26,399 nt of DNA from JAENVT01 sp031370745 (GTDB lineage: Bacteria; Actinomycetota; Acidimicrobiia; Acidimicrobiales; Ilumatobacteraceae). The notes under the pieces were generated by a model, which searched no databases, was not told the origin of the DNA, and worked only from the letters and a program-made list of their open reading frames with translations. The stretch is taken from the NCBI GenBank assembly GCA_031370745.1, contig JANMQX010000231.1:1-26399 (forward strand), read 5' to 3'. Within the stretch, counting starts at the first letter, position 1. Each line of letters opens with the position of its first letter. The position numbers and the translations under genes were made by a program. Positions 7,187 to 14,745 of this stretch are shown one piece after another.

Positions 7187-8495
7187 ACCTCGGCGCCAGC
7201 GCGCCGACGCTGCGGTGTTGGACTGCACCTATCCAAGCGCCCGCGCCATAGGCGAGGTCGTCGGCCAGGCGCAGGGCGACGTATTGCGCGGCAGTGTTGG
7301 GACCGCGATTGTCGAGCCAATCCAGAAGCGCAGGCAGCGTGGCCGCGCCGATGAGCGCCAGCCTGAGCCGAGGTACCAGCAGCGCGGCGACCAACGCGAC
7401 CGGCCACCACACTCGGGTGATCGCGTTGGCCACCTGCCGGCCGGCGTAGAGATGGCCGAGGCCGGCAAGGCGAATGGATTCTTGCGCTGGCAGGCCGTCG
7501 AGCTTGCGGCGCAGGGCGAAGATGGTTCCCGTGGCGACGACGAGTGCCGCGGCCGGCCGTCGCGCCACGACGAGCACCCAAACTGCAGCACTCCATCCGC
7601 TCATCCGCAACGGTGCGACCGCCCCCGGGTGCTTGCGATCGAGTGCTGCCGCTGATCGACCGTAGGCCATTCTTTGTCGGAGCCAAGCCGAAAGGGTTGG
7701 CCGCGGCTGATGGTGAACGGTGCCTGCCGGCTCGTAGCGGCAGCGGTGGCCGGCGTGGATCAATCGCCACACCATGTCGACATCTTCGCCGGTTCGCAAC
7801 GCTTCGTCGAAGCCACCGACGGCGCGCAGCGCGTCTGTGCGCACGACCATCGCGGCCGCTGGAACGTAGCTGACTCGAGTGCCCGCAGCGATCCGCGCTG
7901 GTTCGTCGCCGAGGTCGAGTGGTGACCTCGCCCGTTCGTACTTGGCAAGCATCGATTCACCCTCGGACGAACGCACCCGGGGCGCGACGAGCGCGACGCG
8001 TGGATCGCCGAAGTGGGGGAGCAACGGCCGCAACCAATCCTCGTCGAGATCGACATCGGTGTCGACGAAGGCGACGAGGGGCGTGGTCACCTCGGCGAGT
8101 CCGGTATTGCGTGCCGTGGCCGGTCCGCGGTTGGGGGCTAGACGAATCACTCGAGTTCCCGGTTCAGTCGTCAACGGCGGCTCGCTCCCGTCGTCGACGA
8201 CGATGACGTCTTCCCGGTGCCGCGTCGCTGAGGGATGGGCGTTGAACGCCGGCACGACGATCGTGACATCGGCGACCGTGAACGGCGACTCGGTTGGGCT
8301 CGGATGAATGGCGCCGGCGTCGACAAGCCGGTCGGTCAGCTTCGTGTGCCCATCCGGCGGCGGCCGACGCTGCTCGATCGCTTCGACTACGCGCCGCCCT
8401 CCGGCAGAGAGTCGAAACAGGCGCAGCGGCGATCCGGCGATCACCATCCGGTCGAACCGGCGATAGGTGCCATCGAGCTGGAACGAAGATGTCAT
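7155..8495 (-). CDS. mftF: Mycofactocin-system glycosyltransferase MftF
   Basis: A family-2 glycosyltransferase of about 446 residues. The N-terminal segment (FQLDGTYRRFDRMVIAGSPL, then LFRLSAGGRRVVEAIEQ) is the characteristic MftF leader region preceding the GT-A domain. That domain shows VTIVVPAFNA, DVIVVDDGS, the acidic metal motif FVDTDVDLDEDWL, and GGFDEALRTGEDVDMVWRL. The C-terminal third is hydrophobic (about residues 310-400), consistent with membrane attachment. MftF in mycobacteria adds glucose units to mycofactocin. I chose the ATG at 8495, which overlaps the mftE stop as ATGA; the ATG at 8504 would add three residues. It is the last gene of the TetR-mftE-mftF operon. Confidence 0.85.
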   Translation of the reverse strand: MTSSFQLDGTYRRFDRMVIAGSPLRLFRLSAGGRRVVEAIEQRRPPPDGHTKLTDRLVDAGAIHPSPTESPFTVADVTIVVPAFNAHPSATRHREDVIVVDDGSEPPLTTEPGTRVIRLAPNRGPATARNTGLAEVTTPLVAFVDTDVDLDEDWLRPLLPHFGDPRVALVAPRVRSSEGESMLAKYERARSPLDLGDEPARIAAGTRVSYVPAAAMVVRTDALRAVGGFDEALRTGEDVDMVWRLIHAGHRCRYEPAGTVHHQPRPTLSAWLRQRMAYGRSAAALDRKHPGAVAPLRMSGWSAAVWVLVVARRPAAALVVATGTIFALRRKLDGLPAQESIRLAGLGHLYAGRQVANAITRVWWPVALVAALLVPRLRLALIGAATLPALLDWLDNRGPNTAAQYVALRLADDLAYGAGAWIGAVQHRSVGALAPRFTSWPGRTAA

Positions 8496-9178
8496 GTTCG
8501 CCATTCGTCGACCGCCGCGACGAGGTCGATGATGAGGCGAGTCAGCAACGCCTTACCGTGGTTGGCGGTTGCCGTGCGCGGGTCGCCAAGAATGCCGTTG
8601 GGGCTCACGCCCCTCACGCCGTTGGCGCGTAGCTCGTCGATGAGGTCGACGACCGGCTCGGGTCGGCCGGCTTCGGCTCTGCTCATCCGGACCAGCGCCG
8701 GCGCGAGCGCAAGCATCATCGATGTCTCGGATTCGCCGGCGTGAGCATCGCCGTTGCGAATGTGTGGCCACCACGCCAGCACCCGACGACCTTCGCCGAG
8801 GAGCTTGTTGGCAGCGCGCTGCACCGGCCGGGCGTTACCTCCGTGTCCATTGACCAGCACGACGCCCGCGGACCAATCGGCACTGCGGACGAGCTCGACG
8901 ATGGTCTGCTCGACGATGTCGGCGCCGATCGACAACGTGCCGGGAAACCCGGCGTGCTCGCCGCTCGAGGTTGCCGCGAGCGTCGGTCCGATCAGCACAT
9001 CGCCGGGCTCGAACGACGAGACCAGTCCTTCGGCGAGTGCGATGGCGATGCGCGTGTCGGTGTCGAGTGGCAGATGCGGGCCGTGTTGCTCGCAGGAGCC
9101 AACCGGAACGGCGATGATCGGGCGAGGAGCGAGGTTCCAAAGATCGGTCCATGTGACATCGCCGAGCCGAGTAGCCAC
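8492..9178 (-). CDS. mftE: Creatininase-family mycofactocin peptidase MftE
   Basis: A 228-residue creatininase/amidohydrolase fold enzyme. Likely metal ligands are in PVGSCEQHGPHLPLDTDTR (E30, H32, D41), NGHGGN (H112) and the HAGESETSMML segment (E149). Together with the adjacent mftF this identifies MftE, which releases the modified C-terminal dipeptide of MftA. I prefer GTG at 9178: GAGG lies eight bases upstream, the gene then starts ten bases after the TetR stop, and the N-terminus matches other MftE proteins. A TTG at 9205 would overlap the TetR gene. No mftA, mftB, mftC or mftD is adjacent, which is unusual for mftE. Confidence 0.87.
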   Translation of the reverse strand: MATRLGDVTWTDLWNLAPRPIIAVPVGSCEQHGPHLPLDTDTRIAIALAEGLVSSFEPGDVLIGPTLAATSSGEHAGFPGTLSIGADIVEQTIVELVRSADWSAGVVLVNGHGGNARPVQRAANKLLGEGRRVLAWWPHIRNGDAHAGESETSMMLALAPALVRMSRAEAGRPEPVVDLIDELRANGVRGVSPNGILGDPRTATANHGKALLTRLIIDLVAAVDEWRT

Positions 9179-9188
9179 TACGGGAACC

Positions 9189-9764
9189 TCACGCCAATCC
9201 AGCAATGATCATCGTCATCGCCCGGTCATAGACATCGGGCCAACTGATGCTTGGCGGGCCGACCCCTTTCAACTCGAGACTGACCACACCGTGGCAAGTG
9301 GCCCAGACAAGTGCGGCGGTCGACATCGGATCTGCGCTGCGCAGCGATCCTGTCGACATCGCTCGTTCGATGCGCGCGGCGAGCAGTCCGAGCGTGGATC
9401 CGGCGAGCAACTGAGCTTCGATGCTCGGCACGAAGTCCGCAACGACCTTGTCGAACATCACCGAATACAGCGTCGGGTTGTCGATCGCAAATCGTCGGTA
9501 GGCCATGCCGCACGCCACCATGTCAGCGACCGGGTCGCCGGTGTCGACGATCGCGCCCATCCCGTCACCCAGCAGCCGGAATCCCTCGGTGAAGAGGTGC
9601 TCGACCACGCCGTCCTTGCCACCAAAGCGCGAGTACACGTTCATCGTGCTGACCCCTGCGTCGTTGGCGATCCGTCGCACCGTCAGTGCTCCTGGGCCCT
9701 CGGAGGCCAGCAGGTCGCTGGCTGATCTCAGCAGCATGGAACCCACGGGATCGAGCTGCGCCAT
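9189..9764 (-). CDS. TetR-family regulator with WHG C-terminal domain
   Basis: A 191-residue TetR/AcrR repressor. The HTH is at about 25-60 (GALTVRRIANDAGVSTMNVYSRFGGKDGVVEHLF). The C-terminal ligand domain resembles the TetR WHG/TetR_C_33 type, ending in ATCHGVVSLELKG. It does not look like MftR, the usual mycofactocin regulator. It is the first gene of an operon with mftE and mftF and is divergent from the MFS exporter. Two palindromes with 22-bp centre spacing lie between it and the exporter, so it most likely represses the exporter and perhaps its own operon. Confidence 0.85.
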   Translation of the reverse strand: MAQLDPVGSMLLRSASDLLASEGPGALTVRRIANDAGVSTMNVYSRFGGKDGVVEHLFTEGFRLLGDGMGAIVDTGDPVADMVACGMAYRRFAIDNPTLYSVMFDKVVADFVPSIEAQLLAGSTLGLLAARIERAMSTGSLRSADPMSTAALVWATCHGVVSLELKGVGPPSISWPDVYDRAMTMIIAGLA

Positions 9765-9814
9765 GAGCGCAGGCTAGCGGCGCAGATCTGTGCCGGATGT
9801 CATGTCGCAGCCGC

Positions 9815-9829
9815 TATCACATCGTGATA
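9815..9829. promoter_or_regulatory. Palindromic operator 1 (probable TetR site)
   Basis: TATCAC-ATC-GTGATA, a perfect 6-bp dyad between the divergent TetR and MFS genes. Its half-site is close to that of operator 2, whose centre lies 22 bp away. Confidence 0.6.
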
Positions 9830-9836
9830 ACAATGT

Positions 9837-9851
9837 TATGACATTGTCATA
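9837..9851. promoter_or_regulatory. Palindromic operator 2 (probable TetR site)
   Basis: TATGACATTGTCATA is a perfect 7-bp dyad around a single central base. An overlapping dyad, ACAATG-N6-CATTGT, covers 9830-9847. The site ends 16 bases before the exporter's Shine-Dalgarno (9868-9873), so occupancy should block the exporter promoter. Confidence 0.65.
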
Positions 9852-9879
9852 GCACAACAGCGAAACGAAAGGATTTGCG

Positions 9880-11475
9880 ATGAACAACCCCTCGACCGTC
9901 CGTCGGTCACCGTGGCGGATTCTGACGGTGCTGTGCGCCTCGGTCTTCATCATCGTCGTCGACGGCACCATCGTCAACGTGGCCTTACCGACGTTCGTGC
10001 GTGAACTGGGCGCAACCACCAGCCAACTCCAGTGGATCGTCGACGCCTACGTGCTGGTGTTCGCGGGGTTGCTGATGGCGGCGGGCAGCATCGGGGATCG
10101 ATTCGGGCGCAAGGGCACGCTGCTGATCGGCATGTCGGCCTTTGGTGCGACGTCGATCCTTGCCGCGATGTCGTCGACCCCAGGTCAATTGATCGCGTGG
10201 CGCGCAGCGATGGGAGTTGGGGCGGCGCTGATCTTCCCGGCGACATTGGCGCTGTTGGTGAATGTCTTCACCGACGCTCGTGAGCGGGCGGTCGCCATCT
10301 CGATCTGGGCTGCGACCAGTGGTTTGGCGGTCGCCCTCGGACCCGTGACCGGCGGGTACCTGCTCGAGCACTTCTTCTGGGGCTCGGTGTTCCTGGTCAA
10401 TGTCCCGGTGATCGTCGTCGCGATGGTTGCCATCTGGCGCGTCGTGCCGACGTCGCGCGACACGACCATCCGCCGGTTCGATCCGTTGGGCATCGCCTTG
10501 TCGATCGCCGGCGTCACGGTGTTGGTGTGGGCGGTGATCGAGGGGCCCAAGCATGGATGGACATCCTCCACGAGCATCGCGGCCTTCGGCCTTGCTGCAG
10601 TGTTGCTCACCGCGTTCATCCGCTGGGAGCGACGCAGCGACCATCCGATGCTCGATGTCGCCGTGTTCACAAACATGCGGTTCACGGCAGGCAGCGTCTC
10701 GGTCACGTTTGCCTTCTTCGCGCTGTTCGGCTTCATCTTCATGGTCACCCAGTACTTCCAATTCGTGCGCGGCTACGGGACACTCGAGGCAGGTGTTCGC
10801 ACAGTGCCCTTTGCATTGTTCACCGGAATGGCGGCGCCACTCAGCGCCAAGCTCGTCGAACGGTTCGGCACCAAGGCCATCGTTGCCGCCGGCTTGTTCT
10901 CGATGGCGCTTGGTTTCGCGTGGACGACCCGCGACACCGAGACGTCATCGTACTGGCTGGTCGTGGGGCAGATGTTCTTCATGGGCGGTGGATTGGGTCT
11001 GGTCAACGCGCCGGCAACTGAAGCAATCATGGGCGCACTTCCGCCAGCCAAGGCCGGTATTGGTTCTGCGGTCAACGACACTGCCCGCGAACTCGGTGGC
11101 ACACTCGGTGTCGCCATCATCGGCAGCCTGTTCGCCTCGGTCTACTCGGCTCGACTGGGCGAGCTGTTGACTGGCTCGGCGATTCCGGCCAGTGCTCAGG
11201 CTCTCGCCCGCGACTCGGTGGGTGCAGGTATCGAAGTAGCCCGCCGAGCCGGCGACCAAGCCGGTGCACCTGCCGCCGCGGCAGTGAGGGCCGCCGTCGA
11301 TTCGGCGTTCATCGACGGGTTCCGCGCCGGCTCGTGGGTGTCGGCCGGCGTGGTGCTGGTCGGCGCACTGATCGCTCTGCGCTGGCTGCCGCGCCACCCT
11401 GCAACGGTCGCGAGAGACGCCAGGCCGCACTTCGAAGCACAGCCGCCGTCAAGGGATGTAGCCCCAACCGGTTAA
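9880..11475 (+). CDS. MFS drug exporter, DHA2 (EmrB/QacA) type
   Basis: A 531-residue major-facilitator transporter of the 14-helix DHA2 class, a proton-driven exporter of hydrophobic compounds. Helix 1 carries VDGTIVNVALPTF, the loop 2-3 motif A is GSIGDRFGRKGTLLIG, and the antiporter motif C region is SGLAVALGPVTGGYL. The C-terminal tail is hydrophilic. The start ATG has AAAGGA six bases upstream. The last 27 bases overlap the convergent fixA gene. Divergence from the TetR gene with palindromes between them points to inducible control by that repressor. The substrate is unknown; the mftE/mftF operon on the other side leaves open export of a redox cofactor or toxic alcohol, which is speculative. 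Confidence 0.9.
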   Translation: MNNPSTVRRSPWRILTVLCASVFIIVVDGTIVNVALPTFVRELGATTSQLQWIVDAYVLVFAGLLMAAGSIGDRFGRKGTLLIGMSAFGATSILAAMSSTPGQLIAWRAAMGVGAALIFPATLALLVNVFTDARERAVAISIWAATSGLAVALGPVTGGYLLEHFFWGSVFLVNVPVIVVAMVAIWRVVPTSRDTTIRRFDPLGIALSIAGVTVLVWAVIEGPKHGWTSSTSIAAFGLAAVLLTAFIRWERRSDHPMLDVAVFTNMRFTAGSVSVTFAFFALFGFIFMVTQYFQFVRGYGTLEAGVRTVPFALFTGMAAPLSAKLVERFGTKAIVAAGLFSMALGFAWTTRDTETSSYWLVVGQMFFMGGGLGLVNAPATEAIMGALPPAKAGIGSAVNDTARELGGTLGVAIIGSLFASVYSARLGELLTGSAIPASAQALARDSVGAGIEVARRAGDQAGAPAAAAVRAAVDSAFIDGFRAGSWVSAGVVLVGALIALRWLPRHPATVARDARPHFEAQPPSRDVAPTG

Positions 11476-12219
11476 CACCTCGATGATCCGTTTCGCAGCG
11501 TCGGCCGGGCTTGCCTCGACGGTCTTGCCGGGGCGCGCCGCCGCCGACGCATCGGTCAGCACCCGCAGCCTGTCGAGCGGGGTCGCTCCTGTCGGCGCAG
11601 GCAGAACGCGGGCCCGCGGTCGATACGTGCGTACTGCAATTCCGGAGGTGTTACCGGTCGGCATCGACGTGGTGCCGTACGCCAGCACTTCCGCCTTTTG
11701 AGCGCTGAGCGTGGCGCGTAGCGGGGCGCGTCGCAGGCGCGCCACCGAGCCCTCGACCGAGAGCACGGCCTGACCGGCGACGCGTAGCACCTCGCGGCGC
11801 CCACCGTCGAGACGACGGGTGACACGAAGTGGATCCACGAAGTCAACGCTGATCAACCCAAGAGCTTGCTGGCGGTTCAGAAGTGCGGCGAGGAAGGCCG
11901 GAACGCTGCCTGTGCCGCGATCGCCGGAGTAATCGCCGCACCACACGGCGGCGCTGTGGGCGACGACGGGGCCAAGCGCGGCTGCGACCGAACTGCTGTC
12001 GATTCCCTCGGGCGCGTCGACGCGAATGGCCGTCGTCGCTCCACACGCCAGGGCGAGACGCAGACACTGATCGGCCGAAGGGCCGCCAACCGTGACGGCG
12101 ATGAGCGACGTGCGCGTGGTCTCAGCATGGCGGAGTGCCATCTCGAGAGCCGCCTCGTCGGCAGCAGACATCCCCGACGTGTCCGATCCGCCGATCCATT
12201 TGATGCACACCGCGATCAT
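11449..12219 (-). CDS. fixA: Electron transfer flavoprotein beta subunit (FixA-like)
   Basis: A 256-residue ETF beta/FixA subunit, the AMP/FAD-binding partner of the alpha subunit. It opens with MIAVCIKWIG, followed by MSAADEAALEMALRHAE, LIAVTVGGPSADQCLRLALACGATTAIRV, and the DYSGDRGTGSVPAFLAALL segment, all typical of ETF beta. It starts at 12219 in a TGATG overlap with the fixX stop, so an ATG further upstream is not used. It is the last gene of a nine-gene minus-strand row. It should pair with the FixB-like protein to take or deliver electrons, with FixC and FixX passing them to the quinone pool. From memory, ETF subunits of this type are annotated as mycofactocin-associated. Confidence 0.85.
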   Translation of the reverse strand: MIAVCIKWIGGSDTSGMSAADEAALEMALRHAETTRTSLIAVTVGGPSADQCLRLALACGATTAIRVDAPEGIDSSSVAAALGPVVAHSAAVWCGDYSGDRGTGSVPAFLAALLNRQQALGLISVDFVDPLRVTRRLDGGRREVLRVAGQAVLSVEGSVARLRRAPLRATLSAQKAEVLAYGTTSMPTGNTSGIAVRTYRPRARVLPAPTGATPLDRLRVLTDASAAARPGKTVEASPADAAKRIIEVLTGWGYIP

Positions 12220-12524
12220 CAGGTGGTCCGGAAGATCACGCCATGACCGCCCTCGGGGTATGACCACGTGATGGCGCCCTCGCGGTTGCAAACCAGGTAA
12301 CAGGTGCCGCACTCGAAGCACTGCTCGTAGTTGAAGACGATGCCGCCGTTGCTCGTCGGCACGAAGAGGTCGGCCGGGCAGGCGACGATGCAGTCGCGGG
12401 TGCTGCAGTCGGCGCAGACCTTTCCATCAACCACGATGTGCGGCTTCTCGCTGACCTTGAACTCGGTGGTGTCCATCCGGTCACTGAACGAGATCTCCGG
12501 CCATGTCGGGTCGCGCTCGATCAT
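12219..12524 (-). CDS. fixX: FixX-type ferredoxin-like protein
   Basis: A 101-residue small iron-sulfur protein. Eight cysteines form two motifs: C37-x2-C40-x4-C45-x3-C49-P and C69-x2-C72-x2-C75-x3-C79. The C-terminus, ITWSYPEGGHGVIFR, is the conserved FixX ending. FixX is the ferredoxin partner of FixC and corresponds to the iron-sulfur domain of ETF-quinone oxidoreductase. The first motif has an extra two residues between its second and third cysteines, so whether it carries a complete [4Fe-4S] cluster is uncertain. Start and fixC stop overlap as ATGA; its own stop overlaps fixA as TGATG, indicating coupled translation of all three. Confidence 0.88.
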   Translation of the reverse strand: MIERDPTWPEISFSDRMDTTEFKVSEKPHIVVDGKVCADCSTRDCIVACPADLFVPTSNGGIVFNYEQCFECGTCYLVCNREGAITWSYPEGGHGVIFRTT

Positions 12525-13840
12525 CCGAAGCTCCGAAACGCATCGTGGCCATCACGCAACAACCCGCGGAGGTGGACCCCGGCGCGTTTGCGTTCTTCTC
12601 GAACGATTCTCCGAAGGCCAGGCTTCGCCGCCGGATTGTCGACGCGGAACATCCGCTCGGCGATCCCGGTGATCATCGACGGGTACAGATGCTGGACGCG
12701 ATCGCTGAGCACGAGCTCGGGGGCGCGGCGCAGCTTGCGATGATCGCGTAGCACGAACGTGTCGCCGAGCCGTCGGGCATAGCCACCGAGGCCGCGCTGA
12801 CTGACATCGCCGTTGGCGATGGCTTCGGTCGCGGTTTGCCCGGCATACATCCCGCTGGCCATCGCGAAGTTGACACCTTCCAGCCAGATGCCCGCGGCGA
12901 GGCACAACGCTGCAGCATCGCCGGCGATCAGCAACCCGTGTCCGGTCATCTCCGGCATCATCGACAGGCCGGCCTCGGGAATGAGGTGCGCGGAATACTC
13001 GCGCAGTTCGCCGCCCTCGACCAGTGGGGCGATCGCGGTGTGCCGTTTCATTGTCGCGATGATCTCCTCCGGTCGGGTCTTTTGGGCGGCAAGCTTCGTC
13101 AGCTTCAGCACAACTCCAACGGCAATCGTGTCGAGGTTTGTGTAGACGAAGCCACCACCGTTGACGCCACCGGTGCAGCCGATGATCTCGATGTCGACGC
13201 CCTCGCGATCACGCACACCGAAGCGCTCGTCGATGACCTGCTTCGGAAGGGCCAGTGTCTCTTTGACGCCGAGGGTGAAGTTCTTGGCATTGGGGGTTCC
13301 GTAGAGCCCGGCCTCTTTGGCGAGGAAGCTGTTGACGCCGTCGCAGGCGATCACGACCGATGCCGTGACGTCGCCATCGGGGCGATCGGTGCGCACACCG
13401 GTGACGGTGCCGCTTGACTTGCGCGACGAGCCGCGCAGCAGGCCGGTGACCGTGGTGTCGCACAGCAAGGTGGCGCCTGCGGCAACCGCATGATCGGCCA
13501 ACCATCGATCGAACTCTGGGCGGTGTGCCGTGGCTCCGTTGTAGGGCGGCGCCGCCCATCGATCGTTGCGGAAGTCGACTGACAGTGCCTGGGTGTCGGT
13601 GAGGATCATCGTCGACCGGCGGGTCACCCATCGCTGGATCGGCGCCTCGTCCCACCAGTTCGGGATCAGGTCGTCGAGGATTCGCGGATACACCACTCCG
13701 CCGTACATGTTCTTGCTGCCAGGGAACGGGCCGCGCTCCAGCAGCAGTGTTCGCAGGCCTCCTCGAGCGGTCTCGATGGCCGCGCACGATCCAGCGGGCC
13801 CGGCGCCGACGACGACGACATCGAAGTCTGGTTCAGCCAT
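12521..13840 (-). CDS. fixC: FixC-type ETF-quinone oxidoreductase flavoprotein
   Basis: A 439-residue FAD-dependent oxidoreductase. The N-terminal Rossmann motif is DVVVVGAGPAGSCAAIETARGG, with SKNMYGGVVYPRIL soon after. The second FAD motif is GLLIAGDAAALCLAAGIWLEGVNFAMASG. Length and motifs match FixC, which receives electrons from the FixAB flavoprotein and passes them to quinone together with FixX. I chose ATG 13840, which overlaps the fixB stop by eight bases and begins at the conserved MAEPDFDVVVVG; the frame is open further upstream but that sequence is the end of fixB. It could also act as a dehydrogenase for a reduced mycofactocin partner; this is inference. Confidence 0.88.
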   Translation of the reverse strand: MAEPDFDVVVVGAGPAGSCAAIETARGGLRTLLLERGPFPGSKNMYGGVVYPRILDDLIPNWWDEAPIQRWVTRRSTMILTDTQALSVDFRNDRWAAPPYNGATAHRPEFDRWLADHAVAAGATLLCDTTVTGLLRGSSRKSSGTVTGVRTDRPDGDVTASVVIACDGVNSFLAKEAGLYGTPNAKNFTLGVKETLALPKQVIDERFGVRDREGVDIEIIGCTGGVNGGGFVYTNLDTIAVGVVLKLTKLAAQKTRPEEIIATMKRHTAIAPLVEGGELREYSAHLIPEAGLSMMPEMTGHGLLIAGDAAALCLAAGIWLEGVNFAMASGMYAGQTATEAIANGDVSQRGLGGYARRLGDTFVLRDHRKLRRAPELVLSDRVQHLYPSMITGIAERMFRVDNPAAKPGLRRIVREERKRAGVHLRGLLRDGHDAFRSFG

Positions 13841-14735
13841 CCGCCGACCCGATTCGGGCGAGCAACTCGTCGAGCACAGCGTTGGCGTCGGCGACCACCG
13901 CAAGATCAGCCAGCTGCATCAACGGGCAATACGGGTCGGTGTTGATGCTGATGATGTGCTCTGGCTGCCCGAGCCCCGTCGTGTGCTGCACCGCGCCGCT
14001 GATGCCGAACGCGATGTAGAGATGGGGGCTGACGATCACGCCCGTGGTGCCGATCTGACGCTCGTGGCTGACCCAACCACGGTCGGTGATCACCCGAGTC
14101 GCACCAACACTGGCTTGCAGCATCGCGCCGAGTTCGACAAGTTGGACAAAACGCCGAGGGTCGTCGAGGCCGGCTCCGCCGGCGACGATCCGCTCCGCTT
14201 CGGACAGGTCGATTGTCGCGGCATCTGGCGGCTGCAACTGCTCGATCGTCGCGTCGTTGTGCGCTGTGATCGCGGTCGCGATGTTGCGCACCGTCGGCGA
14301 CGTATCGACGTGATCAACGCCGCGCACTCCTGGCTGCAATGTCGCCACAAACGCAGGCGCAGGATCGACCGAATGCAGCTCCGTGCCGCGGCGACGAATC
14401 AGATCGATCCTCGTCGCCGAAACGCTCATCGCCATCGCGTGCAGCGGCCGTTGCAGTCGTGCTGCCAATCGTGGAGCGAGGTCGCGCCCGTCGGGGGAGG
14501 CCGGCAGGACGACGATCGGCTCCTCGTCGAGATGCTCCGACAGGACCTCGGCCCATGTTGCCGGTCGGAAGTCGCCGACCTCCATCGTGCTGATCTCGCG
14601 GGCGACGTGTTGCAGTGTTGCGGTCGCCGCCGTGGTACCGGAGCCGATGAGGAGCGCCCGGCCGCCGCATTCCGAAATGGTCTCGTCAGCACCCACAGGC
14701 AACTGTCCGTCGCGTACAACGATCAGTGCAAGCAT
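13833..14735 (-). CDS. fixB: Electron transfer flavoprotein alpha subunit (FixB-like)
   Basis: A 300-residue ETF alpha/FixB protein. The divergent N-terminal domain (1-170) is followed by the conserved FAD domain: AERIVAGGAGLDDPRRF (180-196), RVITDRGWVSHERQIGTTG (214-232), SPHLYIAFGISGAVQHTTG (236-254) and ISINTDPYCPLMQLADLAV (262-280). The residue contacts for the FAD isoalloxazine and pyrophosphate look intact. It starts ten bases after the DUF3291-GNAT gene and overlaps fixC. The gene order fixB-C-X-A differs from the fixA-B-C-X order of nitrogen fixers and E. coli. Confidence 0.88.
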   Translation of the reverse strand: MLALIVVRDGQLPVGADETISECGGRALLIGSGTTAATATLQHVAREISTMEVGDFRPATWAEVLSEHLDEEPIVVLPASPDGRDLAPRLAARLQRPLHAMAMSVSATRIDLIRRRGTELHSVDPAPAFVATLQPGVRGVDHVDTSPTVRNIATAITAHNDATIEQLQPPDAATIDLSEAERIVAGGAGLDDPRRFVQLVELGAMLQASVGATRVITDRGWVSHERQIGTTGVIVSPHLYIAFGISGAVQHTTGLGQPEHIISINTDPYCPLMQLADLAVVADANAVLDELLARIGSADG

Positions 14736-14745
14736 CGAGGTCAGG

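Noticed and set aside
5705..7228. 507-codon minus-strand open frame
   Set aside because: It overlaps the racemase-like and DUF4395 genes in other frames, and its translation is Arg/Gln/Ser-rich without a domain.
9189..9764. TetR gene as the mycofactocin regulator MftR
   Set aside because: The C-terminal domain resembles the WHG type and the HTH differs from the MftR pattern I know; its divergence from the exporter makes a general efflux repressor more likely.
7137..9880. Search for an mftA-like short peptide gene near mftE/mftF
   Set aside because: The genes abut or overlap with no room, and I found no short frame ending in a CGVY-type core in the TetR/MFS gap. Absence here does not exclude it elsewhere.
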